A stretch of 27,731 nt of DNA from CAYPCH01 sp964409165 (GCA_964409165.1 CAYPCH010000043.1:1-27731); one strand, 5' to 3'; positions 16,740 through 25,310 are shown, counted from the stretch's first letter. Notes: generated from the letters alone by a model not told the origin. A program made the numbers and translations.

Positions 16740-17219
16740 TTACTTGTGGTATGTCTCACCGTTGATTATCTTATACGCCCTGTATAACTGCTCTAATAGT
16801 ATCAACCTTGTCAACTGATGGGGAAATGTCATATTGGACAAAGACAGCCTTAAATCAGACCTGCTTAAAAGTTCGCTGTCAATACCCAGAGAACCGCCGA
16901 TAACAAATGTTATGTGGGATTTTCCTGAAATTAAAAAGGAATCAAGCTTATTGGCGAATTCCTCCGAGTCCAGCTTTTCTCCCTTAACATCCAGAACAAC
17001 CAAACAGCTTGAATCCTTTATCTTCTTTAGAATGCGCTCAGCTTCCTTTTTTTTGACCTGAGCTTCCTGGGAACTACTGAGACTTTCCGGTGCCTGTTCG
17101 TCACCAACCTCCAGAATTTCCGTACTGCAAAACCTTGAAAGCCTTTTTAAGTATTCATTAATACCTTCCTTTAGGTATTTCTCCTTTAATTTGCCTACAG
17201 CAATTACAGTAATTTTCAT
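16740..17219 (-). CDS. rlmH: 23S rRNA (pseudouridine-1915-N3) methyltransferase RlmH
   Basis: 159 residues, the normal length for RlmH. The N-terminus MKITVIAVGKLKEKYLKEGINEY, the SAM-binding trefoil-knot segment FVIGGSLGID and the C-terminal block MTFPHQLTRLILLEQLYRA with GETYHK are diagnostic of this SPOUT methyltransferase. It methylates pseudouridine 1915 in helix 69 of 23S rRNA at the ribosomal subunit interface. It sits downstream of yycJ, as in Bacillus and relatives, where rlmH (yydA) is found near the wal operon. The upstream AT-rich 104-bp gap has no clear promoter. Confidence 0.97.
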   Translation of the reverse strand: MKITVIAVGKLKEKYLKEGINEYLKRLSRFCSTEILEVGDEQAPESLSSSQEAQVKKKEAERILKKIKDSSCLVVLDVKGEKLDSEEFANKLDSFLISGKSHITFVIGGSLGIDSELLSRSDLRLSLSNMTFPHQLTRLILLEQLYRAYKIINGETYHK

Positions 17220-17323
17220 TGTACCACCCGTACTATATATATCACGAAAATGATTCTATATTATATAAAAATATTAAATATTATATTTATCGCCTTGCCT
17301 GTATTCATGAAATACATTAACAA

Positions 17324-18115
17324 TCATATTTCAACCACTTTACCTGCCTTGTCCCTCGTTGCGACACTCAACACAATATCCTTATTTATATCAATGCTTT
17401 TTTCATGCAGTATGTTACACACCGTCTGGTATGCAAGCTCTGGAAAATTGTTTTCCCTGCTGAGATGCCCTAAAAGGAACTGTTTTGTCCCTTTTTCAGC
17501 AAGATACGCCACAACCTTGCCTGCCATTTCATTGGACAAATGACCTTTATCCCCCATAATCCTCTTTTTCAAAGACCATGGATACGGTCCCACCTTCAGC
17601 ATTTCTATATCGTGGTTTGATTCCAATAAAAGAAGATCGCTGTCCTCAAGAAAGTTTAAAAGCGACCTGTTCATATGTCCAATATCCGTTGCACTTGTAA
17701 CCTTCCTGTTTCCGATAAAGAAATTGTATCCAACAGGCTCACTTGCATCGTGTGGAATAGAAAACGCATTTACAAATATGTTTCCTATCTCAAACCCTGT
17801 ACCTGTACTGAAGTACATTTTATTTTTCAGGTTAATGGGCCCTAATTGCTGTTCCATTGCTTCCCACGTGCCTTCATTGGCATACACAGGTATACTGAAT
17901 TTTCTTGACAGTATTCCGGCTCCTCTTATATGGTCGCTGTGCTCATGGGTCACTAAAATAGCGCTTAATTCCGATGGCATCTCTCCTATGGAAACAAGCG
18001 CCTCAATTATACGTTTGCCGCTCAAACCAGCATCAATTAATATCTTTGTATTACCTGATGATAAAAATATTGAATTACCGCTACTACCGCTATACAGACT
18101 GCAAAACTTTATCAT
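17324..18115 (-). CDS. walJ: WalJ/YycJ-type metallo-beta-lactamase fold hydrolase
   Basis: 263 residues. The N-terminus MIKFCSLYSGSSGNSIFL and the metal-binding motif THEHSDH (H57, H59, D61, H62) identify the YycJ/WalJ group of MBL-fold proteins, with further ligands in the IPHDASEP, ATDIGH and GHLS segments. YycJ homologues are cytoplasmic, metal-dependent, nuclease-like hydrolases linked to cell division and DNA repair coordination. The substrate is not settled. AGGAG lies 7 nt before the ATG. It follows murA by 20 bp and is probably in the same transcript. The context with walRK, yycH and yycI supports the name. Confidence 0.92.
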   Translation of the reverse strand: MIKFCSLYSGSSGNSIFLSSGNTKILIDAGLSGKRIIEALVSIGEMPSELSAILVTHEHSDHIRGAGILSRKFSIPVYANEGTWEAMEQQLGPINLKNKMYFSTGTGFEIGNIFVNAFSIPHDASEPVGYNFFIGNRKVTSATDIGHMNRSLLNFLEDSDLLLLESNHDIEMLKVGPYPWSLKKRIMGDKGHLSNEMAGKVVAYLAEKGTKQFLLGHLSRENNFPELAYQTVCNILHEKSIDINKDIVLSVATRDKAGKVVEI

Positions 18116-18135
18116 TTGTATCTCCTGCTGAATTA

Positions 18136-19395
18136 TTATTCTTCCACCTTTGTAATTCTGGCTCCTAGGTTTCTTAATTTATGTTCAAATTTTTCGTATC
18201 CTCTTTCAATGTAATCTATATTATACACTTCAGTTTCACCTTCTGCAACAAGACCGGCAATTACCACTGCCGCACCTGCCCGCAAATCCACCGCTTTAAC
18301 CGGAGCTCCTGACAGCCTTTTAACTCCTTCAACTACAGCCATCCTACCTTCAACCTTTATCAAGGCTCCCATACGTTTCAACTCATCCACATATTGAAAT
18401 CTCAAATCCCATATACCCTCGGTAATAGTACTCGTGCCTTCAGCCAAGCAAAGGAGAAGGCATGCCGGAGGGTGAAGGTCGGTAGGAAAACCCGGGTAGG
18501 GAAGGGTTTTTATATTGGCCCTCTGAATATCGTCTGTTCCTATAACTCTTATCCAGTCACCACCGTCTTCTACCTTTACGTTCATCTCTATAAGCTTTGC
18601 ACTTAGGGACTCCATATGCTTAGGTATAACATTTTTCACCAAAACATCGCCTTTGGTAGCGGCGGCTGCAATCATAAATGTTCCGGCTTCAATCTGATCC
18701 GGTATTATGGAATGGGACACTCCTCCGGTAAGATTTGAAACCCCTTTGATTTTTATAACATCGGTTCCTGCACCTTTTATATTGGCTCCCATAGCATTTA
18801 AAAAATTTGCAACATCAACAACATGAGGTTCTTTGGCGGCGTTTTCAATAACTGTAATACCCTCCGCTTTCACAGCGGCAAGCATAACATTAATGGTAGC
18901 TCCTACACTGACAACGTCCATGTATATCTGGCATCCAACAAGTTTTTCAGCCTCAAGCTTAACTATACCACGGTCCAATTCAACCTTTGCACCAAGAGCC
19001 TCAAACCCTTTTATATGTTGGTCTATTGGCCTGTACCCAAAGTCACACCCACCCGGAAATGCAACCTCCGCCTTCTTAAATCTGCCAAGAAGCGATCCAA
19101 GCAGATAATATGAGGCTCTCAGACTTTTTACCATATCATATGTAGCTACGCTGGATTTTAAATGTTGAGTATTGATAACAAGAACGCCATTATCATCCAA
19201 ATATGTTTCTGCACCCATCTCATTCAGAATGTCCAAAAGCATTCTTACATCACTTATATCAGGAACATTCTCAATCGTGCATGGACCATCTACCAGTATT
19301 GCAGCCGGTATTACTGCAACAACAGAGTTTTTTGCACCACTGATGTTTACCTCTCCCCTAAGAGGCACACCGCCCCTTATAATCAACTTTCCCAC
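18136..19395 (-). CDS. murA: UDP-N-acetylglucosamine 1-carboxyvinyltransferase (MurA)
   Basis: 419 residues from the preferred GTG (19393-19395), which has GGGGG about 10 nt upstream. The frame extends five codons further without a ribosome binding site. MurA transfers enolpyruvate from PEP to UDP-GlcNAc, the first committed step of peptidoglycan synthesis, in the cytoplasm. Visible active-site parts are K22-N23 in GAKNS, C117 in FPGGCDFGYRP (the fosfomycin target), R122, the Asp of FPTDLH and the Arg of ERGYEKFEHKLRNLGA. The usual FPTDMQ motif reads FPTDLH, a small oddity. It may be a second MurA paralogue, as many Firmicutes have two. A WalR-type box lies in its promoter. Confidence 0.95.
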   Translation of the reverse strand: MGKLIIRGGVPLRGEVNISGAKNSVVAVIPAAILVDGPCTIENVPDISDVRMLLDILNEMGAETYLDDNGVLVINTQHLKSSVATYDMVKSLRASYYLLGSLLGRFKKAEVAFPGGCDFGYRPIDQHIKGFEALGAKVELDRGIVKLEAEKLVGCQIYMDVVSVGATINVMLAAVKAEGITVIENAAKEPHVVDVANFLNAMGANIKGAGTDVIKIKGVSNLTGGVSHSIIPDQIEAGTFMIAAAATKGDVLVKNVIPKHMESLSAKLIEMNVKVEDGGDWIRVIGTDDIQRANIKTLPYPGFPTDLHPPACLLLCLAEGTSTITEGIWDLRFQYVDELKRMGALIKVEGRMAVVEGVKRLSGAPVKAVDLRAGAAVVIAGLVAEGETEVYNIDYIERGYEKFEHKLRNLGARITKVEE

Positions 19396-19462
19396 TTGCA
19401 ACGCCCCCACTCATCTATTGATTGCTACCTTTATTTCAAAAAAAAAATATGTCCCCAATATA

Positions 19463-19490
19463 ATTATATTACCTTTACAGGTATTTTACA
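19463..19490 (-). promoter_or_regulatory. murA promoter with WalR box
   Basis: On the minus strand TGTAAA-ATACC-TGTAAA (19474-19490) matches the WalR consensus TGTWAH-N5-TGTWAH at every position. Five nt further is TATAAT (19463-19468), a perfect -10. The box covers the -35 position, where no good -35 hexamer exists, so a bound regulator would either replace it or block polymerase. The site lies 40 nt past the yycI stop and about 70 nt before the murA start. Confidence 0.75.
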
Positions 19491-19529
19491 CGTAACAAAT
19501 GTAATGGTATATCCTGCTTATGCTTCATT

Positions 19530-20384
19530 TTACTCCAATATCTCCCCGTTATATGCTTTAAAAAACATTTCTCTGTAAATACTGCCGCCTTTTTGTGTTT
19601 CTTTATATAACACACGCCATACCGGTATATCATCCAACTCTGTTGCAGCCTCTTCCACCTTATTCTCTTTAAATCCTATATCTATTTTAGTTATAGTAAT
19701 ATTATTTTTTCCTGTGTAATTCTTCAAAAGAACCTGGTACAGCGGAACAATTTTATTTTTCTTCGTAGTTGAGTCTACCCCTTTATACCTGCACTCCAAC
19801 CGGAAAGCTCCGCTATTATTGTATTTTACTGCAATAGTATTTTCAAAAACCCAGAAACCCTTGTGCTTTTGCCTGTAATAGTATGTTTTTTCACCGTTCT
19901 CTTCAACATTTTCATAATCATATTCAAAATCTGCAACAGGTATTTCCGTATCTTTAAATACTCTATTCAAATAAGTCTTAAGGCTTTTGTGATTTTCAAA
20001 AACATCTGTATTATCGTGGAATTCAAGGGTTTCATACACAAATGTATCATCATCCTCAAACACCAACCTCTTATTGCCGTCTTTTACCTCTTTATACAGA
20101 GATAGGTCTTCAAGCCCCTTTTCCTCGCCAAATAAACCTTTAATAACTTTTTCCTTGCTAAAACCATACTTCTTGTAGGGAAGTTTTCCCATGTGTTTAT
20201 TATACAGTTTCAAATCATCTGCATTTACGCTTACTCCTCTTTCTTCAAGCACTTTTACAGCATCATTTATTATCTCATCTGAAATTCCGCCGCTACTTAA
20301 TATGTTAAACAGTATCACAGAAAGAAATATATTCAGCATAATAAAAATCACTATCAATATACTTTTTGCTTTTGACCAATCCAT
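19530..20384 (-). CDS. yycI: YycI-like regulator of WalK
   Basis: 284 residues. MDWSKAKSILIVIFIMLNIFLSVILF is the typical YycI opening: a short cytoplasmic start, then one membrane helix (about 8-27). The rest is an extracytoplasmic beta-rich domain (for example VWRVLYKE and MFFKAYNGEILE at the C-terminus). In Bacillus, YycI and YycH form a membrane complex that holds the WalK kinase in check; in Staphylococcus they activate it. The start is 1 nt after the yycH stop and AAGGGG precedes it inside yycH, so the two are translationally linked. Family identity is good from the N-terminus and position, though the body is diverged. Confidence 0.8.
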   Translation of the reverse strand: MDWSKAKSILIVIFIMLNIFLSVILFNILSSGGISDEIINDAVKVLEERGVSVNADDLKLYNKHMGKLPYKKYGFSKEKVIKGLFGEEKGLEDLSLYKEVKDGNKRLVFEDDDTFVYETLEFHDNTDVFENHKSLKTYLNRVFKDTEIPVADFEYDYENVEENGEKTYYYRQKHKGFWVFENTIAVKYNNSGAFRLECRYKGVDSTTKKNKIVPLYQVLLKNYTGKNNITITKIDIGFKENKVEEAATELDDIPVWRVLYKETQKGGSIYREMFFKAYNGEILE

Positions 20385-20385
20385 T

Positions 20386-21837
20386 CTAAGATACCCCTTC
20401 TTCCGTCATTGGTACAATATAGCTCTCTCCATCAACCGTATCTATAATCCAGACAGGCCTTAAACTTTGGCTCAAAAGGTCATGTTTGATATCATAGGTT
20501 GTACTTACATTTTTTATTAAAAATGTTTTGCCGTTTAAACCACTGTATTTTTTAAATGCAGTTTCCAGAAGATCTGCCAAAGTATCTACTTTGAGTGTAA
20601 TTTCTTTACCTTCTGCGTCAAACTCTTTGAGAATCCAATAACAACTCAAAACCCTTGTACTATTAGCCTTTATAACAATCGCATGGCTCAGAGCGGTTCC
20701 GTCTTTGACAATGGCAGAATATTCATTAAAAGAAACCGGTATTCCGTCTATTTTATAATCAAACATGAAAGTATAGTAATCACCTTTATTTGTAGCCGGA
20801 TCGATAATATCCGCTAAAAATATATCTGCCCCTGTTATAATCTCTTTTCTGGAATCAATAAACTTTATTGCCTCTTCAAATGACTTGCTTTCATCTATTC
20901 CTTCTGTTCTTTCAACTTTATCCACATACTTGTATTCTAGAAGACCATCTCTGTAAACCCTAAAGATATCGCTCAGAGTTCTGAAAACATAAAGATCGTT
21001 AGTTTTGTCAAAACCTCTTTCATAGCTCTCACTTTCATCACCAAGTACAGCCTTTGAAATTTCCTCCATGTCGAAACTTGTATTTGGCTCTGCACCTTGA
21101 ATAATAACGGGTGTATTGCATGAAATTGTGCTAAAATCCTTATAAATGTTGCTCCTGGTGACAATAAGTTTATCCTCTTCAATATTGCTCAAGATAGGCA
21201 TTTCCTTTATTATATTATAACTGTGAATGTTTTTATCCCTTTGGAGTTTATTAATAATACTGTCATAATCAACCCTTCCAAGACCTTTATTATTAAAGGG
21301 CAACACATACTTTCTTACCCTTGATTTATCGTAAACATACACTGCCGCGTTATTGTTTACCTCGTCATAAGGTACAATAGCTAATTTATACACCCCTGCC
21401 AGTTCAAATTGCTCTGAAGCATCAATTTTAAGAAATGCTGATAAAAGATCTGTTCTAAGTAAAGTTTTAAAATCAAATATAAAAGACGTTTTGGTTGCTA
21501 CTTCTCCCCAGCTTATATAAGACTCCTGACTTATTACATTATTTGCAAGAATTTTCCCGGTATAATATTGGGCGTCCTCCCAGAGCGAAATGTATTCATC
21601 GTAGCTTTCTTCAATAATCCAGTGAGATTCCATATATTCATCAGATGCAACAACCCTGTAAGGCTTGAAGTAGTCTGATATATCACCCACAGCCCCCACC
21701 TGGTAAGGTCTTAGAAAGCTCCATAAAAAAATAGGTGATCCTTGATTTTGATAAAGGACCCCTACCTGTATAAAACTAGTTATTACTAAAACTATTAATA
21801 TATAAAACTTTGTTCTCTCACGTTTTGAACGACTCAT
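20386..21837 (-). CDS. yycH: YycH-like regulator of WalK
   Basis: 483 residues with a basic cytoplasmic start (MSRSKRERTK), one membrane helix (about 11-29) and a large extracytoplasmic domain with LWSFLRPYQ near the membrane. Length, topology and position between walK and yycI fit YycH. The ATG overlaps the preceding stop codon (TAATG), which indicates coupled translation. It is expected to act with YycI on the sensor kinase at the outer face of the membrane. Direction of effect in this organism is unknown. Confidence 0.8.
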   Translation of the reverse strand: MSRSKRERTKFYILIVLVITSFIQVGVLYQNQGSPIFLWSFLRPYQVGAVGDISDYFKPYRVVASDEYMESHWIIEESYDEYISLWEDAQYYTGKILANNVISQESYISWGEVATKTSFIFDFKTLLRTDLLSAFLKIDASEQFELAGVYKLAIVPYDEVNNNAAVYVYDKSRVRKYVLPFNNKGLGRVDYDSIINKLQRDKNIHSYNIIKEMPILSNIEEDKLIVTRSNIYKDFSTISCNTPVIIQGAEPNTSFDMEEISKAVLGDESESYERGFDKTNDLYVFRTLSDIFRVYRDGLLEYKYVDKVERTEGIDESKSFEEAIKFIDSRKEIITGADIFLADIIDPATNKGDYYTFMFDYKIDGIPVSFNEYSAIVKDGTALSHAIVIKANSTRVLSCYWILKEFDAEGKEITLKVDTLADLLETAFKKYSGLNGKTFLIKNVSTTYDIKHDLLSQSLRPVWIIDTVDGESYIVPMTEEGVS

Positions 21838-22400
21838 TATCTACTCCCGAATTTAACACTGAATATGGTATTAAACATATCAGTTACCCTGAAAAGTCCA
21901 TTCTTTATTGAATCCTTCAATCCCTTATCAAGTACTGTAATTGTATAGTTGTTTAACTGCAAGTCTGTACCTGGTGTCAGCTCTTCTTTCTTTTCCGCAT
22001 TGTTTTTATTGTAGGCAACAATTCTTACCATGTTGGCACCTTTATCCGGTAGTATTACCTCTTTCATAAATATGCCTGCTACACCGATGTCCCAGTAGCT
22101 GGTACCGTCATTGTTCTTAAAATCCACGTATTTTCCTGTCTCTTCATCATATATGTACAATTCAACTCTTATGTCTTCAACTTTTACGTCACTTGATGCT
22201 GACTTTCCACAAATTACATATGAAGATTTGAAGGTTGACTCGTCACCTTCAGGTCTAGTTATAGTGACCATAAACTCGGAAGTACTTTCTGTCTTTTTGT
22301 CCGTCAGTATACTACTTCCTTCATTAAATCCGAATGCCGGTATAAATGAACTTATCACAAGTACCGACAGTAAAAGCATAAACAACACTTTTTTTATCAT
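21837..22400 (-). CDS. Small secreted Ig-like protein in the wal operon, unrecognised family
   Basis: About 187 residues. Numbered from this ATG, a signal peptide covers about 1-24 (MIKKVLFMLLLSVLVISSF..., likely cleaved near AFG). The mature part has alternating beta-strand patterns: FMVTITRPEG, YVICGKS, DIRVELYIYDEETG, GANMVRIVAYN, YTITVLDKG. I read this as a single Ig-like or FN3-like sandwich. I do not recognise the family and found no enzyme motif, lipobox or anchor. The preferred ATG (22398-22400) has AGAGG 8 nt upstream; the frame continues three codons to a GTG that overlaps that site. It ends one base into yycH (TAATG) and is preceded by a WalR-type box. This suggests an extracytoplasmic accessory of the WalK-YycH-YycI system, which is inference. 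Confidence 0.75.
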   Translation of the reverse strand: MIKKVLFMLLLSVLVISSFIPAFGFNEGSSILTDKKTESTSEFMVTITRPEGDESTFKSSYVICGKSASSDVKVEDIRVELYIYDEETGKYVDFKNNDGTSYWDIGVAGIFMKEVILPDKGANMVRIVAYNKNNAEKKEELTPGTDLQLNNYTITVLDKGLKDSIKNGLFRVTDMFNTIFSVKFGSR

Positions 22401-22462
22401 TACTAACACCTCTTCGGCAGGTAAAATTTTGAAAATTTATTATTTACCCTTACTATAAATAT

Positions 22463-22495
22463 ATTATATAATATGTTTGTTACAAAAATATTACA
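22463..22495 (-). promoter_or_regulatory. WalR box and promoter upstream of the secreted protein-yycH-yycI genes
   Basis: On the minus strand TGTAAT-ATTTT-TGTAAC (22479-22495) matches TGTWAH-N5-TGTWAH fully. A TATAAT (22463-22468) follows 10 nt later and no good -35 hexamer is present. The site starts 7 nt after the walK stop, in a 92-101 bp gap, and could give the three downstream genes a WalR-controlled promoter separate from walRK. Confidence 0.7.
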
Positions 22496-22501
22496 TACCA
22501 T

Positions 22502-24316
22502 TTAAGATTCAATTACACATGGCAATTTAACAGTAACTTCAGTACCTTTACCATGTTCACTTTCTACAGAAATGCTACCTTTGTGGGCTTCTACAATTTC
22601 TTTTGCAATAGCAAGACCCAAACCTGTCCCCCCCATTTCCCTCGAACGGGCCTTGTCGGTTCTGTAAAATCTTTCAAAAATCCTCGATAAGTCTTCACCG
22701 GGAATGCCTATTCCCGAGTCGATAACCTTTACATATACTTCACTGTATATTTTACCTATATAAATGGTAATTTTGCCCTCAACCGGCGTGTATTTAATTC
22801 CATTGGTGAGTAAATTCAATACAACCTGCTCAATTCTGTCCTTGTCTGCCATAATATCAGGAATTTCGCCAATCACAAAGCATTCCAGCGTTTGGTTTTT
22901 CTCCTTGGCTGAAAGCTCAATTTTCTCAATACAGCTCCTTACAAGCTTTTCAAAGGGTAATTGCTGTATATTCCACTGCATCTGGCGGTTATCAAGTCTG
23001 GACAACTGTAGCAAATCCTTGACCAGCCTTGTCATTCTGTCTGCCTCTGTATTTATAACACTTAAAAACCTTTGTGTAGTTTCCTTGTCATCAATTGCAC
23101 CATCAAGAAGGGTTTCAGAATAACTCTTAATTGAAGTTATAGGAGTGCGCAGTTCATGTGATACGTTCGCTACAAACTCCTTCCTCATGCTGTCCAGCTT
23201 GTGTTGTTCCGTTGCATCGTGAAGCACTGCAATAATGCCTTCTGCATTCTTTTGTTCATCAGTAAAAAGCGCAAAATATACTTTGATAATTTTGGCGTCA
23301 GTGCTTATTTCCGATTCTTTAGTATTAAACACTTCCAGATATAGTATTTCTTCAATTGCAACTCCAAGTTCATACTTTTTTGAAAAACCATTAAAGTCAA
23401 GGTCAAATTTATCAACACCCAAAACCCTATTTGTAGCTGGATTTGCATGTATAACTTCACCTTTGAGGTTAAAGGCTATGACACCATCAGTCATGTAATT
23501 CAAAATGGTTTCAATTTTGTTCTTCTCGCTGTAAACTTCATTCAATGTATTCTTTAATTCCTTAGCCATAAAGTTAAAAGCTTTTGTAAGCTTGCCTATC
23601 TCATCGTCAGATTTCACCTTAAGAACCTGTCCAAAATCCCCTGCTGCAATTTTTCTTGCCTTGTGCATAACATCAACAATCGGAACAGTAATTGCTTTTG
23701 ATATAAGAAAACCGAAAACCAGTGCCAAAGCAATCGCTATCAAAAAAACCAGCTTCAAAATGTTGTTGATCTCATTTAAGGCATCAATCCATTCTGTTCT
23801 GTCAGACCTGAAATAAAATACAAAATCCCCCGCCTGTCTCGCATAGTCAAAAAACAGCTGTCCTTCATCTTTTCCATGTACAAGGTTGTCGGCACTGCCT
23901 CTTCTTCCCGCCAATGCCGAAAGGTAATTCCGTGACTTTAAAACCTCTTCAAGGATTTGTTGCTGTTTATCGTTAGAAAAGCGTCTGTCGCTTGTATATA
24001 CTATTTCATTGGTGTTTTTGTCGATGACCGTACAGGACTTGAATTCACTAACCTGAAACAGCCACATGGCATTTTGGTCTTTACCAAGGCTTATTACATC
24101 TTCCCTGTTGGGATTTCCACTGATATTCCACTTTTGGAATCCCTGCTCAATACCGTTTTTGAAGGTTTCATAATAGAAGGAGTTTATAAAATAGTTAAGT
24201 ATTGCAATAATGGCAAGCATCAAAGCAATAGTAAAAAGTATGAAAATAAAGACAAGTCTCCACTGGAGACTTCTCCTTAATTGTAAACTTCTTATGTGCA
24301 GACTCCTTAAAATCAT
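22502..24316 (-). CDS. walK: Sensor histidine kinase WalK
   Basis: 604 residues from the preferred ATG at 24316, which has GGGGG 4 nt upstream. The frame extends seven codons further without a ribosome site. Membrane helices at about 21-44 and 186-208 bracket an extracytoplasmic sensor domain of roughly 140 residues. Then come HAMP (about 209-261, PIVDVMHKARKIAAGDF), PAS (about 268-368, ILNYMTDGVIAFNLKGEVIHAN), HisKA with H387 in FVANVSHELRTPI, and HATPase with N, G1 and G2 boxes (NLLTNGIKYTP, DSGIGIP, GGTGLGLAI). WalK senses wall or lipid II state and phosphorylates WalR. It is transcribed with walR, 81 bp upstream. Confidence 0.95.
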   Translation of the reverse strand: MILRSLHIRSLQLRRSLQWRLVFIFILFTIALMLAIIAILNYFINSFYYETFKNGIEQGFQKWNISGNPNREDVISLGKDQNAMWLFQVSEFKSCTVIDKNTNEIVYTSDRRFSNDKQQQILEEVLKSRNYLSALAGRRGSADNLVHGKDEGQLFFDYARQAGDFVFYFRSDRTEWIDALNEINNILKLVFLIAIALALVFGFLISKAITVPIVDVMHKARKIAAGDFGQVLKVKSDDEIGKLTKAFNFMAKELKNTLNEVYSEKNKIETILNYMTDGVIAFNLKGEVIHANPATNRVLGVDKFDLDFNGFSKKYELGVAIEEILYLEVFNTKESEISTDAKIIKVYFALFTDEQKNAEGIIAVLHDATEQHKLDSMRKEFVANVSHELRTPITSIKSYSETLLDGAIDDKETTQRFLSVINTEADRMTRLVKDLLQLSRLDNRQMQWNIQQLPFEKLVRSCIEKIELSAKEKNQTLECFVIGEIPDIMADKDRIEQVVLNLLTNGIKYTPVEGKITIYIGKIYSEVYVKVIDSGIGIPGEDLSRIFERFYRTDKARSREMGGTGLGLAIAKEIVEAHKGSISVESEHGKGTEVTVKLPCVIES

Positions 24317-24397
24317 ACTGCCCCCATACCAATCCATAGAATTATTCTAAGATAAGCCAGAATATAACTTCCACTCATCCCTATATTTTCAGCATTG

Positions 24398-25093
24398 CTA
24401 ACTTATTTTATTAAAGTAGTATCCTACCCCTCTTTTTGTCAAGATGTATGAAGGGTTGCTTGGATCCTTTTCAATCTTCTCTCTTACTCTTCTTACAGTA
24501 ACATCTACAGTACGTACATCTCCATAGTATTCATAGCCCCAAACCTTTTCCAAAAGATTCTCCCTTGAAAAAATCTGTCCGCATTGAAGAGCCAAAAACT
24601 TTACCAGCTCAAATTCCCTTAAAGTCAGCTCAATTACCTGACTGTTCCGTTTAACCTCATATCGGTCTATATCAATTTCAAGATCTCCGTGTTTGACAAG
24701 GCTACCCTTACTTTTGGTCAAATCTTCAGAAGCAGTTCTTCTTAAATTGGCTTTAATCCTTGCCATTAACTCCCTGGTACTGAAAGGCTTGGTTATATAA
24801 TCATCTGCTCCTAATTCAAGCCCTAAAACCTTATCAACCTCCTCTTCTTTAGCAGTTATCATTATTATAGGAATCGATAAGCTTTCCCTTATCTTTCTGC
24901 ATACTGTAAATCCGTCCATCTTGGGAAGCATGACATCAAGCAAAATAAGGTCGGGCTTTTCGCTTAAAGCTGATTGTAATGCTTTCTCACCGTCATATGC
25001 CTCTATAGTTGTAAATCCTTCTTTTACAAGATTAAACCTCAGGATGTCAACTATATTCCTTTCGTCGTCAACAATAAGAATCTTTGAACTCAC
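24398..25093 (-). CDS. walR: Response regulator WalR
   Basis: 231 residues from the preferred GTG (25091-25093), 8 nt after AAGGGG; an upstream GTG at 25102 overlaps the ribosome site. The receiver domain has the acidic pair D9-D10 (IVDDE), phosphoacceptor D53 in LILLDVMLP, and the conserved T and K in MITAKEE and ITKPF. The C-terminal OmpR-type winged helix (about 135-230) includes LTLREFELVKFLA and the recognition helix DVRTVDVTVRRVREKIE. WalR controls peptidoglycan hydrolase and wall-homeostasis genes in Firmicutes. It heads the cluster walR-walK-secreted protein-yycH-yycI-murA-walJ, which gives strong support for WalR over PhoP-like paralogues. Confidence 0.94.
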   Translation of the reverse strand: MSSKILIVDDERNIVDILRFNLVKEGFTTIEAYDGEKALQSALSEKPDLILLDVMLPKMDGFTVCRKIRESLSIPIIMITAKEEEVDKVLGLELGADDYITKPFSTRELMARIKANLRRTASEDLTKSKGSLVKHGDLEIDIDRYEVKRNSQVIELTLREFELVKFLALQCGQIFSRENLLEKVWGYEYYGDVRTVDVTVRRVREKIEKDPSNPSYILTKRGVGYYFNKIS

Positions 25094-25105
25094 TAAACAC
25101 ACCCC

Positions 25106-25186
25106 TTATTTGATATAATTTCAGGTATAGAGTTTTTCATCTATAGAAGACATGTCCTTCATCATATATTACATTATATCAAATAA
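25106..25186. promoter_or_regulatory. 14-bp inverted repeat containing facing extended -10 elements at walR
   Basis: TTATTTGATATAAT (25106-25119) is perfectly complementary to ATTATATCAAATAA (25173-25186), 53 bp apart. The far copy places an extended -10, TGATATAAT, on the minus strand (25173-25181) directed at walR, with a start near 25166. The near copy puts the same element on the plus strand and touches the walR ribosome site. The repeat could be an operator pair or, in RNA, a long stem near the ribosome site. Confidence 0.65.
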
Positions 25187-25282
25187 ATAATAAATATGAA
25201 CATATATTTTTGAACAATAAGCCCATAATATTCATTTTCTATATTGGGTATCCTTAATTTCTGAAAATTTACATAACTTTTA

Positions 25283-25310
25283 TTGATTTTATTCCATTAT
25301 GTGTTATAAT
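25283..25310 (+). promoter_or_regulatory. Distal extended -10 promoter
   Basis: TTGATT (25283-25288), 16-bp spacer and TGT-TATAAT (25302-25310), an extended -10 with a perfect hexamer. Transcription would start near 25317, about 300 nt before the Spo0E-like gene, so the product is either a long-leader mRNA or a small RNA. Confidence 0.6.

Noticed and set aside
25120..25200. A WalR box in the walR promoter (autoregulation)
   Set aside because: One half-site, TGTAAT, is present on the minus strand but the second half at the right spacing is ATGAAG, too far from consensus.
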